DNA of 64,000 nucleotides. It comes from an uncultured Oscillospiraceae bacterium. GTDB lineage: Bacteria > Bacillota > Clostridia > Oscillospirales > Oscillospiraceae. Below, piece by piece: positions 10,029-19,861 of this stretch; position 1 is the stretch's first letter; each line of letters begins with the position of its first letter. The notes under the pieces were generated by a model. That model worked only from the letters and a program-made list of their open reading frames with translations, did no database searches and was not told the origin of the DNA. The stretch lies in the NCBI GenBank assembly GCA_947624985.1, contig CANQMO010000006.1, positions 42,238 through 106,237 on the forward strand, written 5' to 3'. A program made the translations under genes and the position numbers.

Positions 10029-11516
10029 TCATTGCTCCTTTTCAGGTAAAAGATCGTTGCCGGCCGTCTCCGCCGGGACGCACAGGGGGAAGCGGACGGT
10101 GAACACGGTGCCGCCCCCGGCCCGGGGGCCTGCCTGGATGGCGCCGCCGTTGGCCACCACCGCGTCGTGGACGATGGCCAGCCCCAGACCGCTGCCGCCG
10201 GAGGCCCGGGACCGGGCCTTATCCACCCGGTAGAACCGGTCGAAAATATGTTCCATATCCCCCTCGGGGATACCGATACCCGTGTCCGCCACGGTGAGCA
10301 GGGCCTGACCGTCCGCCTGCCGGAGAGACAGGTACACGCTGCCGCCGGGCTGGTTGTACTTCACGGCGTTTTCCGCCAGGTTGAAGATGATCTGGTACAG
10401 GTCGTCCGCCGACGCCGCCGTGACGCACCCCTGGTCCAGGTCCGTCTCCAGCGTCACGTTCTGCTCCGCGGCCAGGGGCTCCAGCAGGTGCAGCGTCCGC
10501 TCCGCCACCGCCCTGATATCCACCGGCTCCGCCTGACGGGCCGTCACGCCGGAGTCCAGCTTGGTGAGGGTCATGAGCTTTTCCGTGATACGCTGGAGCC
10601 GGTCGGCCTCGCTGCCGATGTCCCGGGCGAATTCCCGCATGGTGGCCTCGTCCATGCCGTCGGACTGGGTGATACTGTCGGAGAGAAGCCGGATGGCGGC
10701 CAGGGGCGTGCGCAGCTCGTGGGAGGCGTCGGACACGAACCGGCGGCGGATCTCCTCGGTACTCTCCAGACGCCCGGTGAGGACGTTGAACTGCTCCGCC
10801 AGCTCCGCCAGCTCGTCCTTGCCCCTGACCGGCACCCGCTGGCTGTAATCCCCGTCCCGGACCACGTCCATGGCGGCGGACAGCCGCTTGATCCGTCGGG
10901 TCAGGGTGGAGGACGCCACGAAAATGAGCACCAGGCCCGCCCCGCCGAACAGCACCGACATGCTGCCCAGATTCTGTTGCAGGCCGGCGATGATGTCGCC
11001 CTGTTCGGTGTCGTATTCGTAAAGGCACACCGCGCCGGTGACGGCGCCGCCGTTCATCACCGGCACGGCGCAGCGGCTGGTGAAGGCGCCGGCGGTGTAG
11101 GAGTAGGCGCAGGAAAAGGGCGCGTATCCCTTCAGCGCGTCCTCCACGCCCCACAGGGCCCCGGCGTTCCCTGGGCTGCCGGCGTCGGCGCCGGTGTCAT
11201 AGAGGATACGCCGGTCCTGGTCGGTGATGACCAGGCGGGTCATGGGGGCCGTGTCCAGAAGCTCCATGACTTGCTCCACGCTCTCGGCGGTGAGCTGCTC
11301 CAGAGCGGACAGGGAACTGGAGATGACCGAGCCCTGGCTCTGCAAGGCGCCCTGCTTGGTGGCGAACACCATGTCCCGGCTGACGAATATGGGATAGATG
11401 TTCAAAAACAGCAGCAGCGCCGCCGTGAACAGAGAGAAGATCGACGCAATCTTGAACCGGACGGAGACGAACCGTCTGGTCCTTTTTTCCTCAGTCCTTA
11501 AAATAGTAACCCACAC
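10029..11516 (-). CDS. HAMP-domain sensor histidine kinase
   Basis: H-box FVSDASHELRTPLAAIR, N-box NLAENAVKYN, G-box GSGLGLAIVHD. Confidence 0.95.
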   Translation of the reverse strand: MWVTILRTEEKRTRRFVSVRFKIASIFSLFTAALLLFLNIYPIFVSRDMVFATKQGALQSQGSVISSSLSALEQLTAESVEQVMELLDTAPMTRLVITDQDRRILYDTGADAGSPGNAGALWGVEDALKGYAPFSCAYSYTAGAFTSRCAVPVMNGGAVTGAVCLYEYDTEQGDIIAGLQQNLGSMSVLFGGAGLVLIFVASSTLTRRIKRLSAAMDVVRDGDYSQRVPVRGKDELAELAEQFNVLTGRLESTEEIRRRFVSDASHELRTPLAAIRLLSDSITQSDGMDEATMREFARDIGSEADRLQRITEKLMTLTKLDSGVTARQAEPVDIRAVAERTLHLLEPLAAEQNVTLETDLDQGCVTAASADDLYQIIFNLAENAVKYNQPGGSVYLSLRQADGQALLTVADTGIGIPEGDMEHIFDRFYRVDKARSRASGGSGLGLAIVHDAVVANGGAIQAGPRAGGGTVFTVRFPLCVPAETAGNDLLPEKEQ

Positions 11517-12174
11517 CCCACTTGGTGATGATGCACGCCGGCCGGGCCGGGTCGCGCTCCAGCTTTTCCCGCAGACGGCGGATATGCACGTCCACCGTGC
11601 GGATGTCGCCCTGATAGTCGTAGCCCCAGACGAGATCCAGCAGGTTTTCCCGGGAATACACCTTGCCGGGGTTGCGCATGAGAAGCTCCGCCAGGTCGAA
11701 CTCCTTCACCGTCAGGTCCACGGGCCGGCCGTCCGTCTCGGCGGAGCGGCGCTCCCGGTCCAGCGTGATGTGGCCCCGGGTCAGCCTGCCGCTCTCGTCC
11801 GGGCCGCCGCTCTGCTGGCCCGCCCGGCGCAGCAGCGCCCGGACCCGGGCCTTGAGCTCCAGGATGTTGAAGGGCTTGGTGATATAGTCGTCGGCGCCGT
11901 ACTCGAAGCCGAGGAGCTTGTCGGTGTCCTCGCTCTTGGCGGTGAGCATGATGACGGGCACCGCGGAAAACTCCCGTATCTTCATGCAGGCGGAAAGGCC
12001 GTCCAGCTTCGGCATCATCAGGTCCAGCAGGATGAGGCTGTAGCCCCCGGTCCGGGCCATGTCCACCGCCGCCTGCCCGTCATAGCACACATCTACCTCG
12101 TAGCCCTCGTTTTCCAGATTAAATTTGATCCCCTTGACGAGCAGCTCCTCGTCGTCTACGACCAAAATCTTCAC
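11491..12174 (-). CDS. OmpR/PhoB-family response regulator
   Basis: MKILVVDDEELLVKGI, LILLDLMMPKLDG, C-terminal winged helix VDVHIRRLREKLE. Confidence 0.95.
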   Translation of the reverse strand: MKILVVDDEELLVKGIKFNLENEGYEVDVCYDGQAAVDMARTGGYSLILLDLMMPKLDGLSACMKIREFSAVPVIMLTAKSEDTDKLLGFEYGADDYITKPFNILELKARVRALLRRAGQQSGGPDESGRLTRGHITLDRERRSAETDGRPVDLTVKEFDLAELLMRNPGKVYSRENLLDLVWGYDYQGDIRTVDVHIRRLREKLERDPARPACIITKWGVGYYFKD

Positions 12175-12533
12175 GGCGTTCTCTCCTCACTATAGCGCAC
12201 ATAGGGGGCGATGGCCCGGCACAGAGCGGGCCCCACGCCGGGCACCTGCTCCAGAGCCTCCGGTCCGTCGAAGGGACCGTGCTCCTCCCGCCAGTCCAGG
12301 ATACGCTGGGCCAGCACCGGACCTACGCCCGGCAGATCCTCCAATTCTTCGGCGGTGGCGGCGTTCACGTTCAGCGCCGCCTGCTGCTGCCGGACGGCGG
12401 GCTCCGCCGGGGCCAGGCGCACCGGCTGCATATCCCGCCGGTCCCGGGCATACCAGCCCAGCACCGCCGCCGCCACGGCTCCGGTCAGGACCCAGAGGGC
12501 CCACGCCGGGACGCCGTTACCCTTTCCGGACAT
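12171..12533 (-). CDS. ComEA-like helix-hairpin-helix protein
   Basis: N-terminal TM then LNVNAATAEELEDLPGVGPVLAQRILDWREEHGPF. Confidence 0.85.
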   Translation of the reverse strand: MSGKGNGVPAWALWVLTGAVAAAVLGWYARDRRDMQPVRLAPAEPAVRQQQAALNVNAATAEELEDLPGVGPVLAQRILDWREEHGPFDGPEALEQVPGVGPALCRAIAPYVRYSEERTP

Positions 12534-12642
12534 TTAAGAAAGTTTTCATAAAACAGTGGTTGCTTTTCCGATGGATTTTTCTTATAATAGGTTGAAAAGC
12601 ATCTTCTAGGATATATCATACCATACTTTCCCGGAGAATGAC

Positions 12643-14307
12643 ATGAAAAAATTCAAGCTGTTGCCCCTTCTTCTGATCTTATCGCTGTTCGTGTCTGTGC
12701 TGTCCGTGCCCGCTCTGGCGCTGACCGGGCCGGAGATGGCGGGCATGAGCGCCGTGGCGACGGACGCGGCCACGGGACAGGTGTTGTTCGACAAGAGCAG
12801 CGATATGTCCGTGGAAGCGGGCGGAATGACGTTTCTCATGACGGCGCTGCTGGCGGGCGAGGCCGTTGACCGGCAGGACATTTTTATGGACGACGCCGTG
12901 GTGGTCACGGCGACGGGCGGCTATAACCTGGGGGAGGGCGCCGTGCTGGCCGATCCGGCTCTTGCCGAGGGCGAATCGCTGACGGTGGAGGACCTGCTGT
13001 ACCTCATGCTCTTTGGGGGCGCCCAGGACGCGGCCAATGTGCTGGCGGAATATGTGGGCGGGTCCATTGACGCGTTCGTGGCGTCCATGAACGCCCGGGC
13101 CGCGGAGCTCGGCTGCACCGGCACCAATTTCGTGAACACCAACGGCGTGTCGGCGAACGGCCATTTTACCACCGCGCAGGATATCGCCCGGATCGCCAAG
13201 GCGGTCTTTGAAAACGCCACGCTGCGGCCGGTCCTTCAGGCGCCGAACCACACCACCGCCGCCACGGAGGTGAACGCCCCCCGGACGGTCACCAACCCGA
13301 ACTCTCTGACGAGCGATGAATCCGGCCTGAAGTATGAGCACACCACCGCGGGCCTGCCCGTGCTGATGCCCATGGGCTGGGGCATAGTGGCCGCGGCAAC
13401 CTATAACGAGATAACCGTCATCGCCGTGACGCTGGGCTGCGTGGACGACGCTACCCGCTGCACCGATATGGGGACCCTGTTCCGGTGGGTGTATGAGAAC
13501 TACGGCTTCCAGACGCTCCTGAGCTCCACCGACATTTTGGACACCGTGCCCGTGTCGATGGGCGACCCGGAGGCCGTGGGCGTCCGGGCGGAGACCGGCA
13601 TACGCATCATGCGGGCCAATGACCAGCCCCTGGGGGAGATCACCCATAAGATCACCTACCAGCATGAGACGGACGGCACGACCCTCACGGCGCCCATCGA
13701 GGTGGGCGCTTACCTGGGCGACGTGACGGTGTACATGGACGGCGTGGAGTACGGCACGTCCCGGCTGGTGGCGGCGTCCTCTGTGGAGATATCCCGGTCT
13801 CAGTACCTGCACAGCCAGCTGGATGTGCTCATGCAGTCCGAGTCTGTGCGCCAGATCATCAAAATACTCATTATCGTGCTGGGCGTGTATCTGCTTCTGG
13901 TCTGCTTCTATCTGCTCCAGCGGGTCCGCCATCTGCACAGCCTGCGCAAGGCCAGAAAGGAGCGGGCCCGGGCCCGCAGCCAGCAGGAGATCGAATGGCT
14001 GGATCTTGGGCAGGAGACGCCGGAGAGCGCTGAGCCGTCTGGTTATATCCGGCAGGAAGCCGGGGACCGGCCCGGCCCGGAGGGGGAGGACGGCGAGTAC
14101 CCCGACGGGGAAGGCGAGTACCCCGACGAGAGCGGCGAGTACGCCGACGAAGACGGTGAGTACGCCGAAGAAGACGGCGAGTACGCCGAAGAAGACGGTG
14201 AGTACGCTGACGAGGACGGCGAGTACGCCGACGAAGACGGTGAGTACGCCGACGAGGACGGCGAGTATGCCGGCGAGGACGGCCGGGATGACGGCCTCCG
14301 CTATTGA
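12643..14307 (+). CDS. D-alanyl-D-alanine carboxypeptidase (serine, DacF-like) with TM and acidic repeat tail
   Basis: Signal peptide; penicillin-binding serine peptidase-like region with FVNTNGV-like block; C-terminal TM IKILIIVLGVYLLLVCFYLL then [DE]EDGEYA repeats. Confidence 0.8.
   Translation: MKKFKLLPLLLILSLFVSVLSVPALALTGPEMAGMSAVATDAATGQVLFDKSSDMSVEAGGMTFLMTALLAGEAVDRQDIFMDDAVVVTATGGYNLGEGAVLADPALAEGESLTVEDLLYLMLFGGAQDAANVLAEYVGGSIDAFVASMNARAAELGCTGTNFVNTNGVSANGHFTTAQDIARIAKAVFENATLRPVLQAPNHTTAATEVNAPRTVTNPNSLTSDESGLKYEHTTAGLPVLMPMGWGIVAAATYNEITVIAVTLGCVDDATRCTDMGTLFRWVYENYGFQTLLSSTDILDTVPVSMGDPEAVGVRAETGIRIMRANDQPLGEITHKITYQHETDGTTLTAPIEVGAYLGDVTVYMDGVEYGTSRLVAASSVEISRSQYLHSQLDVLMQSESVRQIIKILIIVLGVYLLLVCFYLLQRVRHLHSLRKARKERARARSQQEIEWLDLGQETPESAEPSGYIRQEAGDRPGPEGEDGEYPDGEGEYPDESGEYADEDGEYAEEDGEYAEEDGEYADEDGEYADEDGEYADEDGEYAGEDGRDDGLRY
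14086..14283 (+). repeat. ~21-bp in-frame tandem repeat encoding (D/E)(E)DGEY(A/P) heptapeptides
   Basis: EDGEYPDGEGEYPDESGEYADEDGEYAEEDGEYAEEDGEYADEDGEYADEDGEYADEDGEYAGEDG, about 9 units. Confidence 0.9.
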
Positions 14308-14345
14308 TGAGGCCCCGCCGGCTGACAGACACTGACAGAAAGCTG

Positions 14346-14375
14346 ACCCGGAGAGCGAACGGCTCTCCGGGTTTT
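14346..14375 (+). terminator. rho-independent terminator
   Basis: ACCCGGAGAGC/GCTCTCCGGGT followed by TTTT. Confidence 0.8.
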
Positions 14376-14376
14376 G

Positions 14377-15612
14377 TCATCGCGGCGGCCGCTCTCCGTC
14401 CGGGCGGGACAGAGCCCCGTCCCGGTAGGCCGTGGGCGGGCAGCCGAAGTGTTTTTTGAAAAGAGCGCTGAAATAGTGGGGGTCTTTGAACCCGGCGGCC
14501 CGGGCCACATGCCCGGCGGGCATGGCCGTGGTGCGCAGGAGCCGCCGGGCGAGCTCCAGCCGCTTTTCCGTGACGTACCCGGTAAAGGTGCGGCCCAGCT
14601 CCCGGCGGAACAGGGCGGACAGGTAGCTGGGGGTGATCCCGGCGTATCCGGCAGCGGCGCTCAGCGACAGGGACGGGTCGCCGATACGGCTGTGGATATA
14701 TCCCAGGGCCAGACCCAGCGGCCCGGGCCTGTCCGCGCCGGCGGTCTCGTCCCGCAGGTCCAGCGCCGCGGCGAGGATGTCCTCCACCGCCTGGCGGACC
14801 TCCGCCTGATCCCCCGGCTCCGTCCAGGGGCCCAGGCGGCTGTATAACTGTTCCGGGGCGGCGCCCAGGGCGCTCACGGCCTGCCCGGCGGCGAACCGGA
14901 CGGTCAGGACCACATAGTGGCGGAAGGGCCGGAAGGCCAGCGCTCCGGCCAGACCGGACAGATATTCCTCCGCGAACGCGCCCGCGTCCGCTCTGTGTCC
15001 CGTGGCCAGAAAGGCCCGAACGGGGGCCGGGTCCGCGCCGGCGGGACCCGCCGCCAGAAGGGCGCGCTCGTCTCCCGGCCCGGTGTCCCGCCGGGCAGCG
15101 CCGGGCCGCAGTATGTGCACCTCCGGACGGGTGAACCGCAGCGCCCACAGCCGGGACACCTCCCGCCAGCAGTCCGGCAGGTCCTCCAGCCGGGAGACCG
15201 GGCCGCTCACAGCCACATGCCAGTCCAGCAGGCCGCCCCGCTCGAACTGGGTCCGCACCGTCTCCACGCACCGGCGGATCAGGTCCGGCATCCGCCCGCC
15301 CTGGATGAGCACCGCCGAAAGCTCCGGGCCGCAGGGGATGAGCTCATATTCGGAGTATTTCATGAAGTATGCCAGCAGACCGCTGCGGACCTGGCCGGCG
15401 GGGTCGGAAAAGAATCCCGCCGCGTCCGAGGGCTGGAGAGGCAGTTCCAGCAGCGCCAGGGCATACTCTGGCCCGCAGAGCTCCATGTCCAGCCGCCGGG
15501 CGATCTCCCGGGCCCGGTCCGGGGCAAGGAGCCCCGCCGCCAGCTGGTCGAAAAACCAGCGGCGGACAAAGGGCGCGAATTCCGGTTCCCCGAGGATGTC
15601 GTCCAGCGTCAC
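14377..15612 (-). CDS. AraC-family transcriptional regulator
   Basis: C-terminal HTH: LSLSAAAGYAGITPSYLSALFRRELGRTFTGYVTEKRLELARRLL...FKDPHYFSALFKKHFGCPPTAYR. Confidence 0.9.
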   Translation of the reverse strand: MTLDDILGEPEFAPFVRRWFFDQLAAGLLAPDRAREIARRLDMELCGPEYALALLELPLQPSDAAGFFSDPAGQVRSGLLAYFMKYSEYELIPCGPELSAVLIQGGRMPDLIRRCVETVRTQFERGGLLDWHVAVSGPVSRLEDLPDCWREVSRLWALRFTRPEVHILRPGAARRDTGPGDERALLAAGPAGADPAPVRAFLATGHRADAGAFAEEYLSGLAGALAFRPFRHYVVLTVRFAAGQAVSALGAAPEQLYSRLGPWTEPGDQAEVRQAVEDILAAALDLRDETAGADRPGPLGLALGYIHSRIGDPSLSLSAAAGYAGITPSYLSALFRRELGRTFTGYVTEKRLELARRLLRTTAMPAGHVARAAGFKDPHYFSALFKKHFGCPPTAYRDGALSRPDGERPPR

Positions 15613-16715
15613 GGCGTTGCCCCCTCCATCCGGTCATATATCGTGCGGCTGCTGGCCCGCTCCATCAGCTCCCAGTCCAGAGATCGGGACGCGCCGGGCT
15701 GGCCCTGGAGGATATGGATCAGTTCCTCCGCCGCCACCCGTCCCATCCGGCTGTGCCGGTGCCAGAGGGAGGTGATGTGTACGGGCCCGATCTGGCTGTA
15801 GTAGCTGTTGTCGAAGCTGACCACCGCCATATCCTCCGGCACGCGCCGGCCCATGGCCAGCAGTTCCCGGATCAGGTGGAAGGCCACCTCGTCGTTGTAG
15901 CAGATCACCGCCGTCACATCGCTGAGCCGCTCGGTCAGGAACCGGCGCAGAAGCTGGCTGTCCGGCCGCTCCAGCATGTCCAGCCGGTCCTGGGTGTCGT
16001 ACCAGCAGAAGCGCCGGTCGGAGATGGACAGGCCCTGATCCCGGATGGCGGAGAGAGAGCCGTGATAGCGCTGGGGGCCCTGCACGTCGTCGGATTTGAA
16101 AATGCCGCCGATACGGGTGTGGCCCCGCTCGATGAGGTAACGGGCCAGCTTGTAGCCGCCGCCATAGTTGTCGTCGGCGATACAGGGTATGCCCGCCAGC
16201 TCCCCGTAAGCCCCGTGGAGGAACGCCATGGGGACGCCGGACCGGCGCAGCTGCTGATACAGGTCCGAGTTTGGGCTGGGCAGCGCGGTCTTGGAGCCCT
16301 CCACCAAAATGGCGGCCACAGGCCGCTCCAGCAGCTTCAGCAGTATCTCCCGCTCCCGGCTGACCTGGTTTTCCGTGGCAAAGACCACGATGGAGTAGCC
16401 GTGATCGGCAAAGACGTTCTGGGCGTCGTGGAGGATGGTGGGAAAGATATAGTCGTCCAGGAACGAGGATATGACGGCCACCTGCCGCCCGGCGGGACTG
16501 TCGGTCTTGCCGGTGGCGAAGGTGCCGCTGCCCTGGCGGGAGCGGATCACGCCCTCCTCCGTCAAAAGCCCCAGGGCCCGGCGGACAGTCTGACGGCTGA
16601 CCTGAAAACGGCGGCACAGCGCCGCCTCCGTGGGCAGCCGGTGACCCTCCGTCCACTCCTGGGAGTACATCTCCTCCCGCAGTTGATCGGCCAGAAGCCG
16701 GTATTTCAGCGCCAC
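15609..16715 (-). CDS. GntR/LacI-type regulator (AraR-like: GntR HTH plus periplasmic-binding-like domain)
   Basis: LREEMYSQEWTEGHRLPTEAALCRRFQVSRQTVRRALGLL HTH with LacI-type effector domain; divergent from the arabinose operon. Confidence 0.85.
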   Translation of the reverse strand: MALKYRLLADQLREEMYSQEWTEGHRLPTEAALCRRFQVSRQTVRRALGLLTEEGVIRSRQGSGTFATGKTDSPAGRQVAVISSFLDDYIFPTILHDAQNVFADHGYSIVVFATENQVSREREILLKLLERPVAAILVEGSKTALPSPNSDLYQQLRRSGVPMAFLHGAYGELAGIPCIADDNYGGGYKLARYLIERGHTRIGGIFKSDDVQGPQRYHGSLSAIRDQGLSISDRRFCWYDTQDRLDMLERPDSQLLRRFLTERLSDVTAVICYNDEVAFHLIRELLAMGRRVPEDMAVVSFDNSYYSQIGPVHITSLWHRHSRMGRVAAEELIHILQGQPGASRSLDWELMERASSRTIYDRMEGATP

Positions 16716-17127
16716 GCCGGCAACACCTCCCGGTTATCGTAAACTGTGCGTTTTTTCGCCGCTGCCGGACCGTCCGGGACCGGCGTCGCAAAAAAGCCAA
16801 AAAATGGGACGAAAAAGCGGACGAATCACCCAAATTTGTCTGTTTTTATGGAGAATTACAATACAAATTTTGATATTCTCATAACGTTCTCCCCGGAGGG
16901 GACCGGATATTTTGGGCATATGAGCAATTTGCCGAAAGGGTTTTCTGTAGAAAGCCAGTCCGGAATCATAAAATTTCAAACTGATTATGCCACAAAATCA
17001 AAAATAATTCAACTAAAAATGGAAATAACCGGAGAAGTTTTCAAAAAGTTGTTTTTAAATGAAGTAAAACGAAAAAGATTTGTATTATTTAAATGAAACG
17101 AATTTGGTGAAATACACAAAAACCGGA

Positions 17128-17156
17128 TTGACTTATCCGGGCATTTTTGCTTTAAT
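17128..17156 (+). promoter_or_regulatory. sigma70-type promoter of arabinose operon
   Basis: TTGACT-17-TTTAAT upstream of the SBP gene. Confidence 0.5.
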
Positions 17157-17215
17157 ACATATATCAATCACCCGGGCGCAGTCCGGGTAAATATTAGGAA
17201 GGAGCAGAATACATT

Positions 17216-18265
17216 ATGAAGAAGATCCTTGCGCTTGTGCTGGCGCTGACCATGGTCCTGAGCCTGGGCGCCATCGCTTTTGCGGACGACGAGCCCATCA
17301 AGGTCGGTATCATCAACAACGACCCCAACGAGTCCGGCTACCGCACCGCCAATGTGGCTGACTTCGAGCGCGTTTTCTCCGAGGAGAACGGCTATGAGGC
17401 TCAGACCTTCTACAGCCTGAAGAACGACGAGCAGATCGCCGCCGCTCAGCAGATGATCCAGGGCGACATCGACTTCCTGCTGCTGTCCGCCGCCGCTACC
17501 ACCGGCTGGGACTCCGTCCTCCAGGACGCCCAGACCAACGGCATCCCCGTGATCCTGTTCGACCGCACCATCGACGCTGACGAGAGCCTGTATGTTGCCT
17601 CCGTCGTGTCCGACATGGCCAAGGAAGGCGAGACCGCTGTCACCTGGCTGGCCGATCAGGGCCTGGATGAGTACAACATCATCCACATTCAGGGCACCAT
17701 GGGCTCCGCCGCTCAGGTGGGCCGCACCGGCGCTCTGGACGAGAAGGTCGCCGCTGAGGACAACTGGAACATCGTGACCCAGCAGACCGCCGACTGGAAC
17801 GCTGAGACCGCTCAGCAGATCGTGCAGTCCGTCATCGACTCCGGCGAGGAGTTCAACGTCATCTACGCTGAGAACGACGATATGGCCCGCGGCGCTGTGG
17901 CCGCTCTGGACAAGGCCAACATCACGCACGGCGTTGACGGCGATGTCATCGTCATGGGCTTCGACTGCAACAAGTGGGCTCTTGAGGAAGTGCTCGCCGG
18001 CCGCTGGAACTACGACGGCCAGTGCAACCCCTTCCAGGCTGACACCATCGACGGTATCATCAAGGACCTGATGGCCGGCAACGAGCCCGCCGAGAAGACC
18101 ATCATCATGGAAGAGGTCGGCTTTGACGCCGCCACCATCACCCAGGAAGACATCGACGCCTCCGGCATTGGTGTCGGCTCTGAGGAGATGGCCGAGGACG
18201 CCGAGGAGGAAGCTCCCGCTGACGAGGCTGAGGAGGACGCCGAGGCTGAGGAAGCCGCCGAATAA
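17216..18265 (+). CDS. sugar ABC transporter substrate-binding protein
   Basis: Signal peptide MKKILALVLALTMVLSLGAIAFA; periplasmic-binding fold (VIVMGFDCNKWALEEVLAGRWNYDGQCNPFQ); acidic C-terminal tail. Confidence 0.9.
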   Translation: MKKILALVLALTMVLSLGAIAFADDEPIKVGIINNDPNESGYRTANVADFERVFSEENGYEAQTFYSLKNDEQIAAAQQMIQGDIDFLLLSAAATTGWDSVLQDAQTNGIPVILFDRTIDADESLYVASVVSDMAKEGETAVTWLADQGLDEYNIIHIQGTMGSAAQVGRTGALDEKVAAEDNWNIVTQQTADWNAETAQQIVQSVIDSGEEFNVIYAENDDMARGAVAALDKANITHGVDGDVIVMGFDCNKWALEEVLAGRWNYDGQCNPFQADTIDGIIKDLMAGNEPAEKTIIMEEVGFDAATITQEDIDASGIGVGSEEMAEDAEEEAPADEAEEDAEAEEAAE

Positions 18266-18285
18266 ATCCCCACAATCTGACACAA

Positions 18286-18321
18286 ACACGCGGTACGGTA
18301 TTTTCATACCGCACCGCGTGT
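18286..18321 (+). other. intra-operonic stable hairpin
   Basis: ACACGCGGTACGGTATTTTCATACCGCACCGCGTGT, nearly perfect inverted repeat between SBP and ATPase genes. Confidence 0.8.
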
Positions 18322-18346
18322 ATTTCTTATCTAGGAGGCGAATGCA

Positions 18347-19861
18347 ATGCAGGAAGGCGCAGTACTGGAATTGCGCGGGATCAGCAAATTCTTCCCCGGC
18401 GTCAAAGCCCTGCAAAACGTGGACTTCACCCTTCGCGCCGGCGAGGTCCACGCGCTCATGGGCGAGAACGGCGCCGGCAAGTCCACCCTTATCAAGTGCC
18501 TGACCGGCGTCTATCCCAAGGACGAGGGCGAGATCTATATGGCCGGCCATGACAAGGCCGTGAACATCCGTTCCCCCCAGGACGCCCAGAACATCGGTAT
18601 CAGCACGGTCTATCAGGAGATCACCCTCTGCCCCAACCTGACGGTGGCGGAGAATATGTACATAGGCCGCACCAAAGGCTCTGTCACCCACTGGAAGCAG
18701 ATGAACCGGGGGGCGGAGAAGATCCTCTCGGAGCTTGGCATCCCGGCGGCACCCGGCCAGCAGCTGTCCAGCTGCTCCATCGCGGTGCAGCAGATGGTGG
18801 CCATCGCCCGGGCGGTGGACATGGACTGCAAGGTCCTGATCCTTGACGAGCCTACCTCCTCTCTGGACGAGTCGGAGGTGGCGAAGCTGTTCAATCTCAT
18901 GCGGGACCTGAAGGCCCGGGGCGTGGGGATCATCTTCGTGACCCACTTCCTGGATCAGGTCTATGAGATCAGCGACCGGATCACGGTCCTGCGGGACGGC
19001 CAGCTGGTGGGCGAATACGTCATTGAGGATATGCCCCGGGTGCAGCTGGTCAGCAAAATGCTGGGCAAGGAGCTGGGAGACATATCCGGTATCAAAGAGC
19101 AGAGCGACGCGTCGGTGGACATGGGCTCCGTGCCGGTGCTGGAGGCGGAGCAGCTTGCCAGCACGGCGGGTATCAAGCCCTTTGACTTCTCCATCCACAA
19201 GGGCGAGGTCAACGGCTTCACGGGCCTTCTGGGCTCCGGCCGCAGCGAGTGCGTCCGGGCCATCTTCGGCGCGGACCGCACCGTGGGCGGCACCATCAAG
19301 ATGAACGGCAAGCCCGTGAAGATCCGTAAGCCTTTGGACGCCATGAAAAACGGCATTGGGTATCTGCCGGAGGACCGGAAGCTGGACGGTATCGTGGGCG
19401 ACCTGTCGGTCCGGGACAACATCATTCTGGCCCTACAGGTGATGAAAGGCTTCTTCAAGCCCTTCAGCCGGGCCCAGGCGGAGGCGTTCGCGGACGAGTA
19501 CATAAAGCTGCTGGAGATCAAGACCGCGTCCTCGGACACCCCCATCAACTCCCTCAGCGGCGGCAACCAGCAAAAGTGCATCGTGGCCCGGTGGCTGCTC
19601 ACCAACCCGGTGTACCTCATTCTGGACGAACCGACCCGCGGTATCGACGTGGGCACCAAGACAGAGATACAGAAGCTGGTCCTTCAGCTGGCCGGCGAGG
19701 GAAAGAGCGTCACGTTCATCTCCTCCGAGACCGATGAGATGCTCAACACCTGCTCCCGGCTCATCGTCATGCGCGACCGGAAGGTCGTGGGCGAGCTGAA
19801 GGGCGCGGACCTGAATCAGGATATGATCATGGCCACCATCGCAGGAGGTGAAGCGCAATGA
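18347..19861 (+). CDS. sugar ABC transporter dual ATPase (AraG/MglA family)
   Basis: Two ABC modules: MGENGAGKSTLIKCLTGVYPKDEG, VLILDEPTSSLDESE, LSGGNQQKCIVARWLLTNPVYLILDEPTRGIDVG. Confidence 0.95.
   Translation: MQEGAVLELRGISKFFPGVKALQNVDFTLRAGEVHALMGENGAGKSTLIKCLTGVYPKDEGEIYMAGHDKAVNIRSPQDAQNIGISTVYQEITLCPNLTVAENMYIGRTKGSVTHWKQMNRGAEKILSELGIPAAPGQQLSSCSIAVQQMVAIARAVDMDCKVLILDEPTSSLDESEVAKLFNLMRDLKARGVGIIFVTHFLDQVYEISDRITVLRDGQLVGEYVIEDMPRVQLVSKMLGKELGDISGIKEQSDASVDMGSVPVLEAEQLASTAGIKPFDFSIHKGEVNGFTGLLGSGRSECVRAIFGADRTVGGTIKMNGKPVKIRKPLDAMKNGIGYLPEDRKLDGIVGDLSVRDNIILALQVMKGFFKPFSRAQAEAFADEYIKLLEIKTASSDTPINSLSGGNQQKCIVARWLLTNPVYLILDEPTRGIDVGTKTEIQKLVLQLAGEGKSVTFISSETDEMLNTCSRLIVMRDRKVVGELKGADLNQDMIMATIAGGEAQ

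Noticed and set aside
14086-14283. Possible CRISPR-like periodicity
   Set aside because: 21-bp in-frame coding repeat with no spacers; it encodes a heptapeptide tail.
16746-17096. 116-aa ORF in the arabinose intergenic region
   Set aside because: No clear RBS, overlaps the probable promoter/operator region and starts in GC-rich shadow sequence; kept only as a regulatory region.
17168-19198. 676-aa minus-strand ORF
   Set aside because: Antisense to the sugar SBP and ATPase genes; no recognisable domain; codon-bias artefact.
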